Source: Polyangiaceae bacterium (GTDB taxonomy: Bacteria > Myxococcota_A > Polyangia > Polyangiales > Polyangiaceae). From it: a stretch of 64,000 bases of DNA. Each line of letters opens with the position of its first letter. Positions within the stretch are counted from its first letter, which is position 1. Under the pieces are notes generated by a model. The model was not told where the DNA came from. It saw only the letters and a program-made list of their open reading frames with translations, and made no database searches. The translations under genes and the position numbers were made by a program. Shown in pieces: positions 39,524-48,838 of the stretch. The stretch covers positions 1 through 64,000 of the forward strand of contig JAICQO010000004.1 in the NCBI GenBank assembly GCA_025937835.1, in the 5' to 3' direction.

Positions 39524-40600
39524 GTGAGCGACGAGACCACACCTTCCCACGCAGCAGCGGCCCTCGCAGACTCGATTGGCGAGCGGACGTCCGCCATCGA
39601 CCGCAGGCCGCCCGATCGCCAGGTGGTCGCGGTCACGGGGGCTTCGTCGTTCCTCGGCTCCAATCTGATCGGCATGCTCGAGGAGGACGATCGGATCCGC
39701 CGCATCGTTTGCCTCGACGTCAAGGCTCCGGCCACCGCACGACAGCGGTCGCGCCTCTATGAGCTCGACCTCACCCAGCCGCACGCCGAGGAAAAGCTCT
39801 CCGAGACGCTCGCGGCCGAGGGCGTGGACACGGTGGCGCACCTCGGGTTCCTGGCGTCGCCCGCGCACGCGACGCAGTGGGCGCACGAGCTCGAGAGCGT
39901 GGGAACGCTCCACTTGCTGAACGCTTGCCGGCGGACGCGCGTGCGCAAGGTCGTGATGTGGAGCCAGACGTTCCTCTACGGCGCGCACCCGACGAACCCG
40001 AACTTCCTGTCCGAACGCCATCCGTTGCGCGCGCCGCGCCATGAGCCGTTCTTCGCCGACAAGCTCGACGCGGAAGAGGAGGTCCTACGCTTCGGCAAGC
40101 CGGGCCAGGGCCGGATCGCCACGGTGCTGCGGATGGCGCCGATCCTGGGTCCGAACTTCGAGAGTTACCTGACTCGCTACCTGGGGCGGCGCCTGGTACC
40201 CACGGTGATGGGCTTCGATCCGCTCTGGCAGTTTCTGCACGAAGCCGACGCCGTCGCAGCGCTCAGGCTCGCGATCGTGCGCGACGCGCCCGGGATTTTG
40301 AACATCGTGGGGGACGGCGTGCTGCCGCTGCACACGGTGATCCGCCTGGTCGGTCGCAGCGCGCTACCCCTGCCGCGTTCGATCGCGCGCGGCGTGGCCG
40401 GCGCGCTGTGGATCGCGCAGCTCGGCGAAATGCCCGCTTCGCTCTGCGACTACCTGCAGTACCTGTGCGTGGCCGACGGCCGCGCGGCGCACGCTCGTCT
40501 CGGCTTCTCGCCGCTCTACACCAGTCGGGAAGCGGTGATCGAATTCGGCAGCGCGCAACGCCTGCGCGACGTGCGCCTGCTCTCGGAGACCGCCGCATGA
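39524..40600 (+). CDS. NAD-dependent epimerase/dehydratase (extended SDR)
   Basis: VVAVTGASSFLGSNLIGMLEEDDRIRRIVCLDVKAP; VDTVAHLGFLASP; LHLLNACRRTRVRKVVMWS. Confidence 0.85.
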   Translation: MSDETTPSHAAAALADSIGERTSAIDRRPPDRQVVAVTGASSFLGSNLIGMLEEDDRIRRIVCLDVKAPATARQRSRLYELDLTQPHAEEKLSETLAAEGVDTVAHLGFLASPAHATQWAHELESVGTLHLLNACRRTRVRKVVMWSQTFLYGAHPTNPNFLSERHPLRAPRHEPFFADKLDAEEEVLRFGKPGQGRIATVLRMAPILGPNFESYLTRYLGRRLVPTVMGFDPLWQFLHEADAVAALRLAIVRDAPGILNIVGDGVLPLHTVIRLVGRSALPLPRSIARGVAGALWIAQLGEMPASLCDYLQYLCVADGRAAHARLGFSPLYTSREAVIEFGSAQRLRDVRLLSETAA

Positions 40601-41985
40601 GCCGACCGAAGCGACGCAACACCAAGCCCGAGCCGCAACGCGCACCCTCGCGGCGCAAGAAGGCTCCTGCCAAGCGCGCTCGCGCCGCGACCAAGCCCGA
40701 GCCGGCGGAGCCGTCCCCTCCCAAGCCGAGACGCAGGAAAGTCGAGCCCGCGCCCGTCGTCGAAGAGACGCCTGCGCCCGCTCCCCTCACCACCCGCACG
40801 CTGCAACCGGGGGACGCCGTGCTGGACCAAGGGCTCGACGACGACGAGTCCGAGCTGTCGTCCGAGGCTCCCGAGCTCGGGTTCGCGGCACACGTGGTGC
40901 CGCCGCACCTGCGCTTCGAGGAAGAGAGCCCGGCGGCGCCGCGCGGCGCACCGATCCCCGAGCCGCAGCCGAACGAGGGGCTCGAGGCGCAGATCCGCTC
41001 CCTCGAGGCGCGCCTCGACGGCCTGATCCGCCGCACCGGCGCCAACGAAGAGGCCGTCGAGGCCGGCTTCCGCGAGCGCGTGGAAGAAGTGGCGCGCGCC
41101 GCGGTCGAGCGCATCACCCAGCGCCCGGCCACGGCCGACAACGACGACCCGGTCGCCGCCGAGTACGTGGCGCGCAAGTGGGGCCGCGAAGCGCTGCGAA
41201 ATCGCCAGGAAGACGTCGACGATTTCGGCCTCGATCCGGCCTTCGAAGACAAGCTGCGGCCGCTCCTGACCCTGCTCTATCGCAAGTATTTCCGGGTGCA
41301 GGTCGAGGGCATCGATCAGGTCCCGAGCGCGGGTGCGGCGGTGATCGTCGCCAATCACTCGGGCACTTTGCCGCTCGACGGCGCGATGCTGCGGACGGCG
41401 ATCCGCCTCGATCACCCGAGCGGTCGCAACCTGCGCTGGCTCGCCGAAGACTTCGTGTTCTACCTGCCGTTCGCCGGCGTGGTGCTGAACCGGATTGGCG
41501 CCGTCCGCGCCTGCCCGGAGAACGCCGAGCGCTTGCTCGAGCAAAACGCGCTCGTCGCCGTCTTCCCCGAGGGCGTGCACGGCATCAAGAAGCTGTATAG
41601 CGAGCGCTACCAGCTGCAGCGCTTCGGGCGCGGCGGCTACATCCGGCTGTGCCTGCGCACGCGCGTCCCGCTCGTGCCCTGCGCGATCGTCGGCGCCGAG
41701 GAGACCAATCCGCTGCTTTACCGGCTCGATTGGCCGTCCGCGCTCGTCAAGCTGCCCTACGTGCCGATCACCCCCACCTTCCCGTTGCTCGGCCCGCTCG
41801 GCCTGTTGCCGGTGCCGACGCGCTGGAAGATCCGCTTCGGAGAGCCGATCTCCTTCGACCGCTACGGCCCCGAAGCCGCCGACGACAACGTGCTCGTGAG
41901 CAGCTTGTCGGAGCGCGTCCGTACCAGCATCCAGAGCCTGATCGACGGCGGCCTGCGCACGCGCAAGAGCGTGTGGTTCGGCTGA
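40597..41985 (+). CDS. PlsC-like acyltransferase with long basic, Pro-rich N-terminal extension
   Basis: ATGA overlap with the SDR gene; VIVANHSGTLPLDGAMLRTAIRLDHP; VAVFPEGVHGIKKLYSERYQLQRFGRGGYIRLCLRTRVPLVPCAIVGAEE. Confidence 0.88.
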   Translation: MSRPKRRNTKPEPQRAPSRRKKAPAKRARAATKPEPAEPSPPKPRRRKVEPAPVVEETPAPAPLTTRTLQPGDAVLDQGLDDDESELSSEAPELGFAAHVVPPHLRFEEESPAAPRGAPIPEPQPNEGLEAQIRSLEARLDGLIRRTGANEEAVEAGFRERVEEVARAAVERITQRPATADNDDPVAAEYVARKWGREALRNRQEDVDDFGLDPAFEDKLRPLLTLLYRKYFRVQVEGIDQVPSAGAAVIVANHSGTLPLDGAMLRTAIRLDHPSGRNLRWLAEDFVFYLPFAGVVLNRIGAVRACPENAERLLEQNALVAVFPEGVHGIKKLYSERYQLQRFGRGGYIRLCLRTRVPLVPCAIVGAEETNPLLYRLDWPSALVKLPYVPITPTFPLLGPLGLLPVPTRWKIRFGEPISFDRYGPEAADDNVLVSSLSERVRTSIQSLIDGGLRTRKSVWFG

Positions 41986-42011
41986 TGCGCAGCAGCCTCG
42001 GGTGAGCGGCC

Positions 42012-42899
42012 TTGAGCGAGCGGATCCACGGCGCGCTGGTAGTCGATAAGCCCGGCGGAATGACCAGCCACGACGTGGTCGCTCAGGCGCGACGGCTGTA
42101 CGGCACGCGCGCCGTGGGCCACGCCGGCACACTCGACCCGATGGCGACCGGCGTGCTCCTGCTGCTGTTCGGCGAGGCCTGCAAGCTCTCCACGTACCTG
42201 ACCGGGCAGTCGAAGCGCTACCGCGCCGAGGTCAGCTTCGGGCGCTCGACGGACTCGTTCGACCGCGACGGCAAGACCGTCGAGGAGGTCGAGCTCCCCG
42301 ACGGCTGGCTCGATGACGAACGGCTGGCGAGCGCGCTCGAGGGCGAGTGGCGGCGGACGCACCAGGTGCCGCCGCTCGTGAGCGCGATCTCGATCGACGG
42401 ACGGCGCGGTCACGAGCTCGCTCGCGCCGGCAAATCCGTCGAGCTCGACCCCCGGCCCGTGCGCGTGGAGGAGCTCGTGGTGCGGAGCCGCGGCGAGCGA
42501 CACCTGGAGCTCGAGCTCGGGGTATCCAAAGGCTATTACGTGCGCTCACTGGCGCGCGATCTGGGCCGCAGCCTGGGCGTCCCGGCCCACCTTTCGGCGC
42601 TGCGCAGAACGGCCAGTGGCAGCTTTTCCCTGGATTTCGCGCAGCCCTGGCCCGCGACCACACCGCCAGCGCTGCTCGGCCTTCGCGAGGTGGCCGAGCG
42701 CGCCTTACCCGTGACCAGGCTGAACGCAGACGGCGCGCGCCGGGCGCGGCTCGGGCAATTGCTCTCGAACGACGACGCCCAGAGCAGCGCGGGCGTCGGC
42801 GACCCCTCGGTCTGGCTGTCCCCCGAGGGCGAGCCGCTCGCGATCGGCTGCCGCACGGAGTCCGGGTTTCGCGTACTGCGCGGGTTCGCGCCAGCGTGA
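42012..42899 (+). CDS. truB: tRNA pseudouridine(55) synthase
   Basis: GALVVDKPGGMTSHDVVAQARRLYGTRAVGHAGTLDPMATGVLLLLFGEACKLS; KGYYVRSLARDLGRSLGVPAHLSALRRTASGSFSL. Confidence 0.96.
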   Translation: MSERIHGALVVDKPGGMTSHDVVAQARRLYGTRAVGHAGTLDPMATGVLLLLFGEACKLSTYLTGQSKRYRAEVSFGRSTDSFDRDGKTVEEVELPDGWLDDERLASALEGEWRRTHQVPPLVSAISIDGRRGHELARAGKSVELDPRPVRVEELVVRSRGERHLELELGVSKGYYVRSLARDLGRSLGVPAHLSALRRTASGSFSLDFAQPWPATTPPALLGLREVAERALPVTRLNADGARRARLGQLLSNDDAQSSAGVGDPSVWLSPEGEPLAIGCRTESGFRVLRGFAPA

Positions 42900-42909
42900 G
42901 CGCGGCCGC

Positions 42910-43518
42910 TCAGCCATCGCGCAGAGTCAGCCCGCGGCGCAGGAAGCGCTCGGCGAGCCGTGAGCGGAGCTCTTCCGAGTCCACCCCCGCGGGTGCGTCC
43001 ACGCGCAGCGAGAGCTCCGAGCCGTCGACCTCGACCACGAGCCGCGTCCCGGCGTAGCGCTCTCCACCGAGCTCGATCCGAGCTACGCCGCGCCGCTGGT
43101 TGCCGCCCCAGGCGATGGCCCGCACCACCTCGCTCACGAGGCGATCGGGAACGAGCCCGGCCGGATCGGCGGCAGGAACGACGCCTTGCGCCTCGAACCC
43201 CCCGAACGAGCCCAGCAGCAGGCCGAGCGGTTCCAGCGGCGTCGGTTCGGGCCCGGCGGCGCCCCGGTCCTCGCTCGCTACCTGGCGCGGAGCTTCGGGA
43301 TCCGGGGCTGCCAACCCGGGCGACTCTCGGGGTCTATGCCCCTCGGCGGCCGCGGGCAGCCGCGGCTCTCCCGGCTCGCCAGAGCCCGCTGCCGCCGCGC
43401 GCAGTCGCTGGATGAGCTCTCTGAACCCATGGAAATCACGTCGTAATTCCTTGGCCACCGGATGCGCAGCCCGCTGCGCCAGCGGGCCGCCCACACGCCG
43501 AACGGGGAGCTCAGTCAC
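42910..43518 (-). CDS. Hypothetical protein; C-terminus resembles FliK/SctP-type hook-length/needle-length control domains
   Basis: Low-complexity N-terminus; C-terminal GVARIELGGERYAGTRLVVEVDGSELSLRVDAPAGVDSEELRSRLAERFLRRGLTLRDG. Confidence 0.45.
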   Translation of the reverse strand: MTELPVRRVGGPLAQRAAHPVAKELRRDFHGFRELIQRLRAAAAGSGEPGEPRLPAAAEGHRPRESPGLAAPDPEAPRQVASEDRGAAGPEPTPLEPLGLLLGSFGGFEAQGVVPAADPAGLVPDRLVSEVVRAIAWGGNQRRGVARIELGGERYAGTRLVVEVDGSELSLRVDAPAGVDSEELRSRLAERFLRRGLTLRDG

Positions 43519-43634
43519 GAGCTGCCCTTCGGCCGCTCCGGGGCTCTGGTTGCGCGTGGGTTCAGTCGTCCGCTACCTTCTCGGGGAGGAGGAAAGCCGC
43601 CCGACAGCTCCCTCGGCGGTCGGCTGACCTTATT

Positions 43635-44942
43635 TTGGATCCAGTTCCACAACCTGATTTCGCGCGTATCGTCCTGGCCCTCGTCCCCGCCGTGATTGGG
43701 GCGGCGTTTGCGGGGGCGAGTTGGGCGATCGGCCTTTTGTCTCACGCCCGACGCACCGCGCTCCGCGAGGCCACGGAGGGTCGTACCAAGCGCGCCATCG
43801 AGCGCTACCTCGAGAACGGCAACGCCATCGAAGCCCGCTGGCTCGCGCTGCGAGCCATGGCCGTCGGCGTGGCGGCGATCTTGCTCGCGCGGGAGCTCGA
43901 CGGCGTGCTCGGCTCCTTCACCGTGCCGGTCTCGGCGTTGCTCACTGCGGTCGCCTACGCCATCCCGAGTGAGATCTTCCGAGCGGCCGCGGCCCGCGAC
44001 CCCGAGCGCGCCGCGCCGTTGCTGCTCGAGCTGCTCCGCCCGCTCGAGCTGCTCGCCGCGCCGATCTCGCAGCCGATCCTGTGGATCAGCCGATTGACGA
44101 GCCGCTTGCTCACGCCCGCGCCTCCGGTGCCGCACGTGACCGAGTCCGAGGTCCAGTTCATCGTCGCCGAGGGCGAGCTGAGCGGGCAGCTCGATCACGA
44201 GCAGTCGGAGATGATCCGCAACGTGCTCGACTTCGGCGACGTCACGGCGGAAGAGGTGATGCTGCCCCGAACCCAGGTGCTGTCGCTGTCCGACGACACC
44301 TCGCTCGACGAGGCGATGCGGATCGTCGCCGACAGCGGTCACTCGCGCTACCCCGTCTACAGCGGCAGCGTCGACAACGTGATTGGCGTGCTGTACGCCA
44401 AGGACCTGCTCAAGCTGGCCGCCAAGGGCGAGCTCAGCGGCTCACTCGGAGGCCTCGTGCGCACGCCGGTCGCGTTCGTTCCCGAGAGCCAGTCGGCGAA
44501 CAGCGTGCTCCAGGACATGCGCGCCGGCCGCCACCACATGGCGATCGTGATCGACGAGTTCGGCGGCATGAGCGGCATCCTGACGCTCGAGGATCTGCTG
44601 GAGCGCATCGTCGGCGACATCCGCGACGAGCACGACACCGAAGAGCCGCCGATCGCGGACCTCGGAGACGGCCGGCTGCTGGTCGATGCTAGTGTGCCGA
44701 TCGCCGATCTCGGCCGCTACCTGGGCGCGGATCTGCCCGACGACGGCGACTACCGCTCGCTCGGCGGCTACATCATCGCCGAGCTCGGCCGCGTCCCCGA
44801 GGTCGGCGCGCGCGTCTCGGCGCTCGGGCTCGACTTCGAGGTACGCGAGGCGGACGAACGCCGCGTGGCCAAGGTCGAGATCCGCCGCTCCACTCCCCCC
44901 GAGTCGCTCTCGCCTCGTTCGACCCGCGTCAGCGCCGCGTGA
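43635..44942 (+). CDS. CorC/HlyC-family (CNNM-like) membrane protein with CBS domains
   Basis: EVMLPRTQVLSLSDDTSLDEAMRIVADSGHSRYPVYSGSVDNVIGVLYAKDLL; HHMAIVIDEFGGMSGILTLEDLLERIVGDIRDEHD. Confidence 0.93.
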   Translation: MDPVPQPDFARIVLALVPAVIGAAFAGASWAIGLLSHARRTALREATEGRTKRAIERYLENGNAIEARWLALRAMAVGVAAILLARELDGVLGSFTVPVSALLTAVAYAIPSEIFRAAAARDPERAAPLLLELLRPLELLAAPISQPILWISRLTSRLLTPAPPVPHVTESEVQFIVAEGELSGQLDHEQSEMIRNVLDFGDVTAEEVMLPRTQVLSLSDDTSLDEAMRIVADSGHSRYPVYSGSVDNVIGVLYAKDLLKLAAKGELSGSLGGLVRTPVAFVPESQSANSVLQDMRAGRHHMAIVIDEFGGMSGILTLEDLLERIVGDIRDEHDTEEPPIADLGDGRLLVDASVPIADLGRYLGADLPDDGDYRSLGGYIIAELGRVPEVGARVSALGLDFEVREADERRVAKVEIRRSTPPESLSPRSTRVSAA

Positions 44943-44954
44943 AACGAGCGAGAA

Positions 44955-44983
44955 CAGCGGGCGCCCTCCGAAGGCGCCCGCTG
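44955..44983. terminator. Bidirectional terminator-like hairpin between convergent genes
   Basis: Perfect 11-bp stem CAGCGGGCGCC/GGCGCCCGCTG with 7-nt loop CTCCGAA. Confidence 0.7.
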
Positions 44984-44994
44984 CCGCTGTCGGA

Positions 44995-46161
44995 TCAGCC
45001 CGTCGAGCCGATCTTCTTCAGCTTATCCATCAGCTTGTTGCCGGAATCGAGGATGCCGGTCTTCTCGTCGCCCGGGGTCTGGTCGCCGCGCAACGTGGTC
45101 TCTAGGTCGTTGATCTCGCGGCGCAGCTTGAAGATCGCGTCGGACGGACACACCGCCGTCTGCGAGCCCGGATCGACCGGGATGTAGCTGCCCCCCGGGT
45201 TACCCGAAGTGTAGCGCTTGAACGTGGTCTGCTTGTTGGCGGGACCGAGCTTGATCTCGTCGGGCCATTTCTCCTTGGCGGAGAACGCCGTCGGGACCAT
45301 CGACATCTGCGCCCAGGGGCCGTTCGGGCCGTCGGAGACCTGGACTGACCAGCGCACGGTGTCGGCCGGGCTGAGCAGCTCGAGGATGCCCTTCTTCGCG
45401 CCGTTCAGGACGTTCTGGACCCTCTCTTTTTGGTCGTTGGCCTCGGTGGTGGCGTTCGTGTACTCGATCAGCATCGAGATCAAGTCCGGCTGGAAGCGGC
45501 CGATGCCCTTGCCGGCGAGCTTCGCGCCGCTGAAGGGGATGTTGATGGCGCCGAGAGCCGACACCTCTGCCTCGGGGAACTGGCCTTTGCCGAGCTTCTC
45601 CTTCGCGGCCTTGAGCGTGTCGGCGAGCTTCTGCACTTCGGCGTTGGCGGCCTGCACGTCCTTGACGAGCTGCTGCGCACCCTCGATAGCCGCGTCGGCG
45701 CCCTTGGCACGCTCGGCACCACCGCCGAAAGCGAAGCCGACGAAGCCGCCGACGATCGCGGTGACCAGCGCCAGCACGGCGACCTTCTTGCGACCGCCGC
45801 GGGCGGCCATCTGAATCTCTTCCGAGCCCACCTCGATGCGAATTTGCTGCGGACGCGCGGCAACCGCCGCCGGCGCCACGGCCGCGTACGGGTTGGTCGG
45901 ATCGACGCGCGGGGCCGGAGCCGCTTGCGGCCGATTCGTGAACGGGGGCGCGGGCACGCCCGACGCCGTCACCGGGCGCGGCGATGCGGTGTACGTGGGC
46001 GCAGGCATGGCCGAGGGCATGGGCGCGTTCGCCTGCCCGGGAATGCCGACTGGCGGAGGAATCGACGAACCTCCGACGACTGGCGGCGAGCCCATGGGTG
46101 AGCTCATCGGTTTCTTGCCGAGACGCGCTTTGAGATCGATCTTGGGCTTTTGTTCCGACAT
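44995..46161 (-). CDS. Conserved-looking hypothetical: Pro-rich disordered N-terminus, one TM helix, coiled coil, C-terminal domain
   Basis: MSEQKPKIDLKARLGKKP..; TM KKVAVLALVTAIVGGFVGFAFGGG; helical AIEGAQQLVKDVQAANAEVQKLADTLKAAKEKLG; ATG at 46161 in frame. Confidence 0.65.
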   Translation of the reverse strand: MSEQKPKIDLKARLGKKPMSSPMGSPPVVGGSSIPPPVGIPGQANAPMPSAMPAPTYTASPRPVTASGVPAPPFTNRPQAAPAPRVDPTNPYAAVAPAAVAARPQQIRIEVGSEEIQMAARGGRKKVAVLALVTAIVGGFVGFAFGGGAERAKGADAAIEGAQQLVKDVQAANAEVQKLADTLKAAKEKLGKGQFPEAEVSALGAINIPFSGAKLAGKGIGRFQPDLISMLIEYTNATTEANDQKERVQNVLNGAKKGILELLSPADTVRWSVQVSDGPNGPWAQMSMVPTAFSAKEKWPDEIKLGPANKQTTFKRYTSGNPGGSYIPVDPGSQTAVCPSDAIFKLRREINDLETTLRGDQTPGDEKTGILDSGNKLMDKLKKIGSTG

Positions 46162-46392
46162 CGGGGATCTACGCCACGCGGAAGTGGAGGCCGAATCGCT
46201 CGGCTGAACACGGTGACGACGGGCGGCACAGTAGCGGCCCGCAAAGTCGCGGGCAAGATTGAAAAGCGCGGACTTGCGGCTCAGACACGCGGGCGAAAAC
46301 TTACCTTGGCACAGGAACACTGCGCTGTTTGCGCGGCGAATGGGCCCCCGGGCTGCGGGATCGCGCCGCCCGTAGTAAGAACCCGGACCAAC

Positions 46393-46968
46393 TTGGCGCG
46401 AACCGTCGTCGTCATCGATAACTACGATTCCTTCACCTATAACCTGGTGCAGTACGTCGCTGCGCTCGGCGCCGATTGTCGCGTGTTCCTCAACGACGCG
46501 ACGACTGCATCCGACGTCCAGAGCCTGAAACCCGACGGCATCTTGTTGTCGCCAGGCCCCGGCAATCCCGACGACGCAGGCGTGACGCTCGATGTCATTC
46601 GGCAGTTGTCCGGCGAGATCCCGATTTTCGGCGTGTGCCTCGGACACCAGGCGATCGGCCAGGCCTTCGGCGGCGTGGTGATCCGCGCACCGCGGCTGAT
46701 GCACGGGAAAACCTCGCCGATCGAGCACGACGGCCGCACGCTGTTTCAGAGCCTGCCGTCGCCGTTCGAAGCCACTCGCTACCACTCGCTGATCGTGGAG
46801 GAGGCGAGCTTGCCGAGCTGTCTCGAAGTGAGCGCCCGCACGGCGGACGGCGAGATCATGGCCCTTCGCCATCGAGCGCTGCCGATCGAAGGCGTGCAGT
46901 TCCACCCCGAGTCGGTCCTGACGCAGCACGGCTCGCGGCTCATCGAAAACTGGTTGAACTCGCTATGA
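46393..46968 (+). CDS. trpG: Anthranilate/aminodeoxychorismate synthase component II (glutamine amidotransferase)
   Basis: TVVVIDNYDSFTYNLVQYVAALGADCRVF; GVCLGHQAIGQAFGG; GVQFHPESVLTQHG; followed by trpD and trpC. Confidence 0.93.
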   Translation: MARTVVVIDNYDSFTYNLVQYVAALGADCRVFLNDATTASDVQSLKPDGILLSPGPGNPDDAGVTLDVIRQLSGEIPIFGVCLGHQAIGQAFGGVVIRAPRLMHGKTSPIEHDGRTLFQSLPSPFEATRYHSLIVEEASLPSCLEVSARTADGEIMALRHRALPIEGVQFHPESVLTQHGSRLIENWLNSL

Positions 46969-48026
46969 CGGACAGGACCGACGCCCCCCTCAAGTTCTCG
47001 GAAGTATTCGCCGAGCTCACGACCGCGCGCTCTCTCCCACCCGAGAGGGTGGAGCGCGTGTTCGCCACGATCCTGTCGGGCAGCTGGGCTCCCACGGAAA
47101 TCGCCGGGTTCTTGGTGGCGCTGCGCATGATGGGTGAAGACGCGGAGACGATCTCGGCCGCCGCGAGCGCGATGCGCCGGGCCATGGTCGGCGTCGAGCA
47201 CGGCCTCGAGCGCGTGCTCGATACCTGCGGCACCGGCGGAGATCATTCCGGAACACTGAATCTTTCCACGGGGGCTGCGCTGATCGCCGCCGCGGCCGGC
47301 GTGCCCGTTGCGAAACACGGAAACCGCGCCGCGAGCAGCCGCTCCGGCAGCGCCGACGTGCTGGAGGCGCTCGGCATCCCGCTCGACGTTCCGGCAGCGG
47401 CGCAGGCGCGCTTGCTGCGCGACGCGGGCATCGTGTTCTTGTTCGCGCAAGCCCACCACCCGACGATGCGCCACGCGGGCCCGGTCCGGAAAGAGCTCGG
47501 GATCCGCACGATTTTCAATTGTTTGGGCCCGCTCGCCAACCCGGCGGGCGCGACCCACCAGTTACTCGGTGCCTTCGACGACGCCATGCGCGCACCGCTC
47601 GCGCAGGCGCTGTCCGCGCTCGGCTCGCGGCGAGCTTGGGTCGTCCGCGGAGTCGACGGCCTCGACGAGGTGAGCCCGTACGGCCCGACGCGCGTCACCG
47701 TGGTCGAGCGCGGCTCGTTCGAGGAGCTCGAGATCGCGCCGGAAGACTTCGGGATCGCGCGCTTGCCGAAGGGCGCGGCGGACGGCGGTGATCCGGCGGA
47801 AAACGCGCGGGCCATGCAGAGCGTGCTGCGCGGTGAGGCGCACCCGGCGCGCGAGGCCTTCGTGCTCAACGCCGCCGCGGCACTGGTCGTCGCGGAGGGC
47901 TTGCCTCCGAAGCAAGCCGCGGAAAAGGCGCGCGAGGTGGTGGAGAGCGGCCGCGGCTGGCAGACCCTCGAGCGCTGGCGTGAGCTCGCCCAGGAGGCCA
48001 AGGCCGCGGGAGCCGAAGCCCGGTGA
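46965..48026 (+). CDS. trpD: Anthranilate phosphoribosyltransferase
   Basis: VLDTCGTGGDHSGTLNLSTGAALIAAAAGVPVAKHGNRAASSRSGSADVLEALG; FNCLGPLANPAGATHQLLG; ATGA overlap with trpG. Confidence 0.97.
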   Translation: MTDRTDAPLKFSEVFAELTTARSLPPERVERVFATILSGSWAPTEIAGFLVALRMMGEDAETISAAASAMRRAMVGVEHGLERVLDTCGTGGDHSGTLNLSTGAALIAAAAGVPVAKHGNRAASSRSGSADVLEALGIPLDVPAAAQARLLRDAGIVFLFAQAHHPTMRHAGPVRKELGIRTIFNCLGPLANPAGATHQLLGAFDDAMRAPLAQALSALGSRRAWVVRGVDGLDEVSPYGPTRVTVVERGSFEELEIAPEDFGIARLPKGAADGGDPAENARAMQSVLRGEAHPAREAFVLNAAAALVVAEGLPPKQAAEKAREVVESGRGWQTLERWRELAQEAKAAGAEAR

Positions 48027-48784
48027 GCCTGCTCGAACGCATCCTCGGCCAGAAGCAGAGCGAGCTCGAAGGTCTTCGCAGCCGGCGCTTGCCCTCGCCT
48101 CCCCCGCGGCGCGCGCTCGATTTGTCGCGCGAGCCCGGCCAGCCGCTGCGCATCATCTGCGAGATCAAGCGGCGCTCACCCTCGGCCGGGCCGCTGAATA
48201 CGACGCTCTCGGTCGGCGCTCGAGCGCGCGCTTACGAGCGCGGGGGCGCGAGCATGGTGAGCGTGCTCTGCGACTCGGCGTTCTTCGACGGCGGCTTCGA
48301 GCACCTCGGCGAGGCGCGCGATACCTGCGCGCTGCCGCTCTTGTGCAAAGAGTTCGTGATCGACGAGGTGCAGCTCGACGCGGCGCGCGCCTACGGTGCG
48401 GACGCGGTGCTGTTGATCGTGCGCTGCCTCACGCCGGAGCGCGTCGCGGCGCTGCACCGCGCGGCGCTCGAGCGCGAGCTGGTGCCGTTCGTCGAGGTGG
48501 CGACCGAGGCCGAAGTGCCGATCGCGCTCGAAGCAGGCGCAACGCTGGTTGGTGTCAACGCCCGAGACCTCGACACCCTGGGGATGGATGGCGCGCGCGC
48601 CGAACGGATCCTGGGCAGCCTGCCCAGCGCCGTGACCCGCGTGCACCTGTCCGGCCTCCGCACACCGGACGACGTCGCTTGCGTCGCGGCGGGTCCGGCC
48701 GATGCCGCGCTGATCGGAGAGGCGCTGATGCGGCTCGACGATCCCGAGCCCCTGCTCGCCTCGCTCGTCGCGCGCGCGGGCTAG
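48023..48784 (+). CDS. trpC: Indole-3-glycerol phosphate synthase
   Basis: RIICEIKRRSPSAGPLN; LLCKEFVIDEVQLDAARAYGADAVLLIVRCL; LVGVNARDLDTL. Confidence 0.96.
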   Translation: MSLLERILGQKQSELEGLRSRRLPSPPPRRALDLSREPGQPLRIICEIKRRSPSAGPLNTTLSVGARARAYERGGASMVSVLCDSAFFDGGFEHLGEARDTCALPLLCKEFVIDEVQLDAARAYGADAVLLIVRCLTPERVAALHRAALERELVPFVEVATEAEVPIALEAGATLVGVNARDLDTLGMDGARAERILGSLPSAVTRVHLSGLRTPDDVACVAAGPADAALIGEALMRLDDPEPLLASLVARAG

Positions 48785-48838
48785 GCGCGAGAAATCCCGA
48801 AACTTTCTCCGGCCGCGCGCCGGCTGTACCCTGCGACC

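Noticed and set aside
40516-42132. 538-aa minus-strand ORF opposite the acyltransferase
   Set aside because: Antisense to a gene with clear PlsC motifs; composition-driven open frame.
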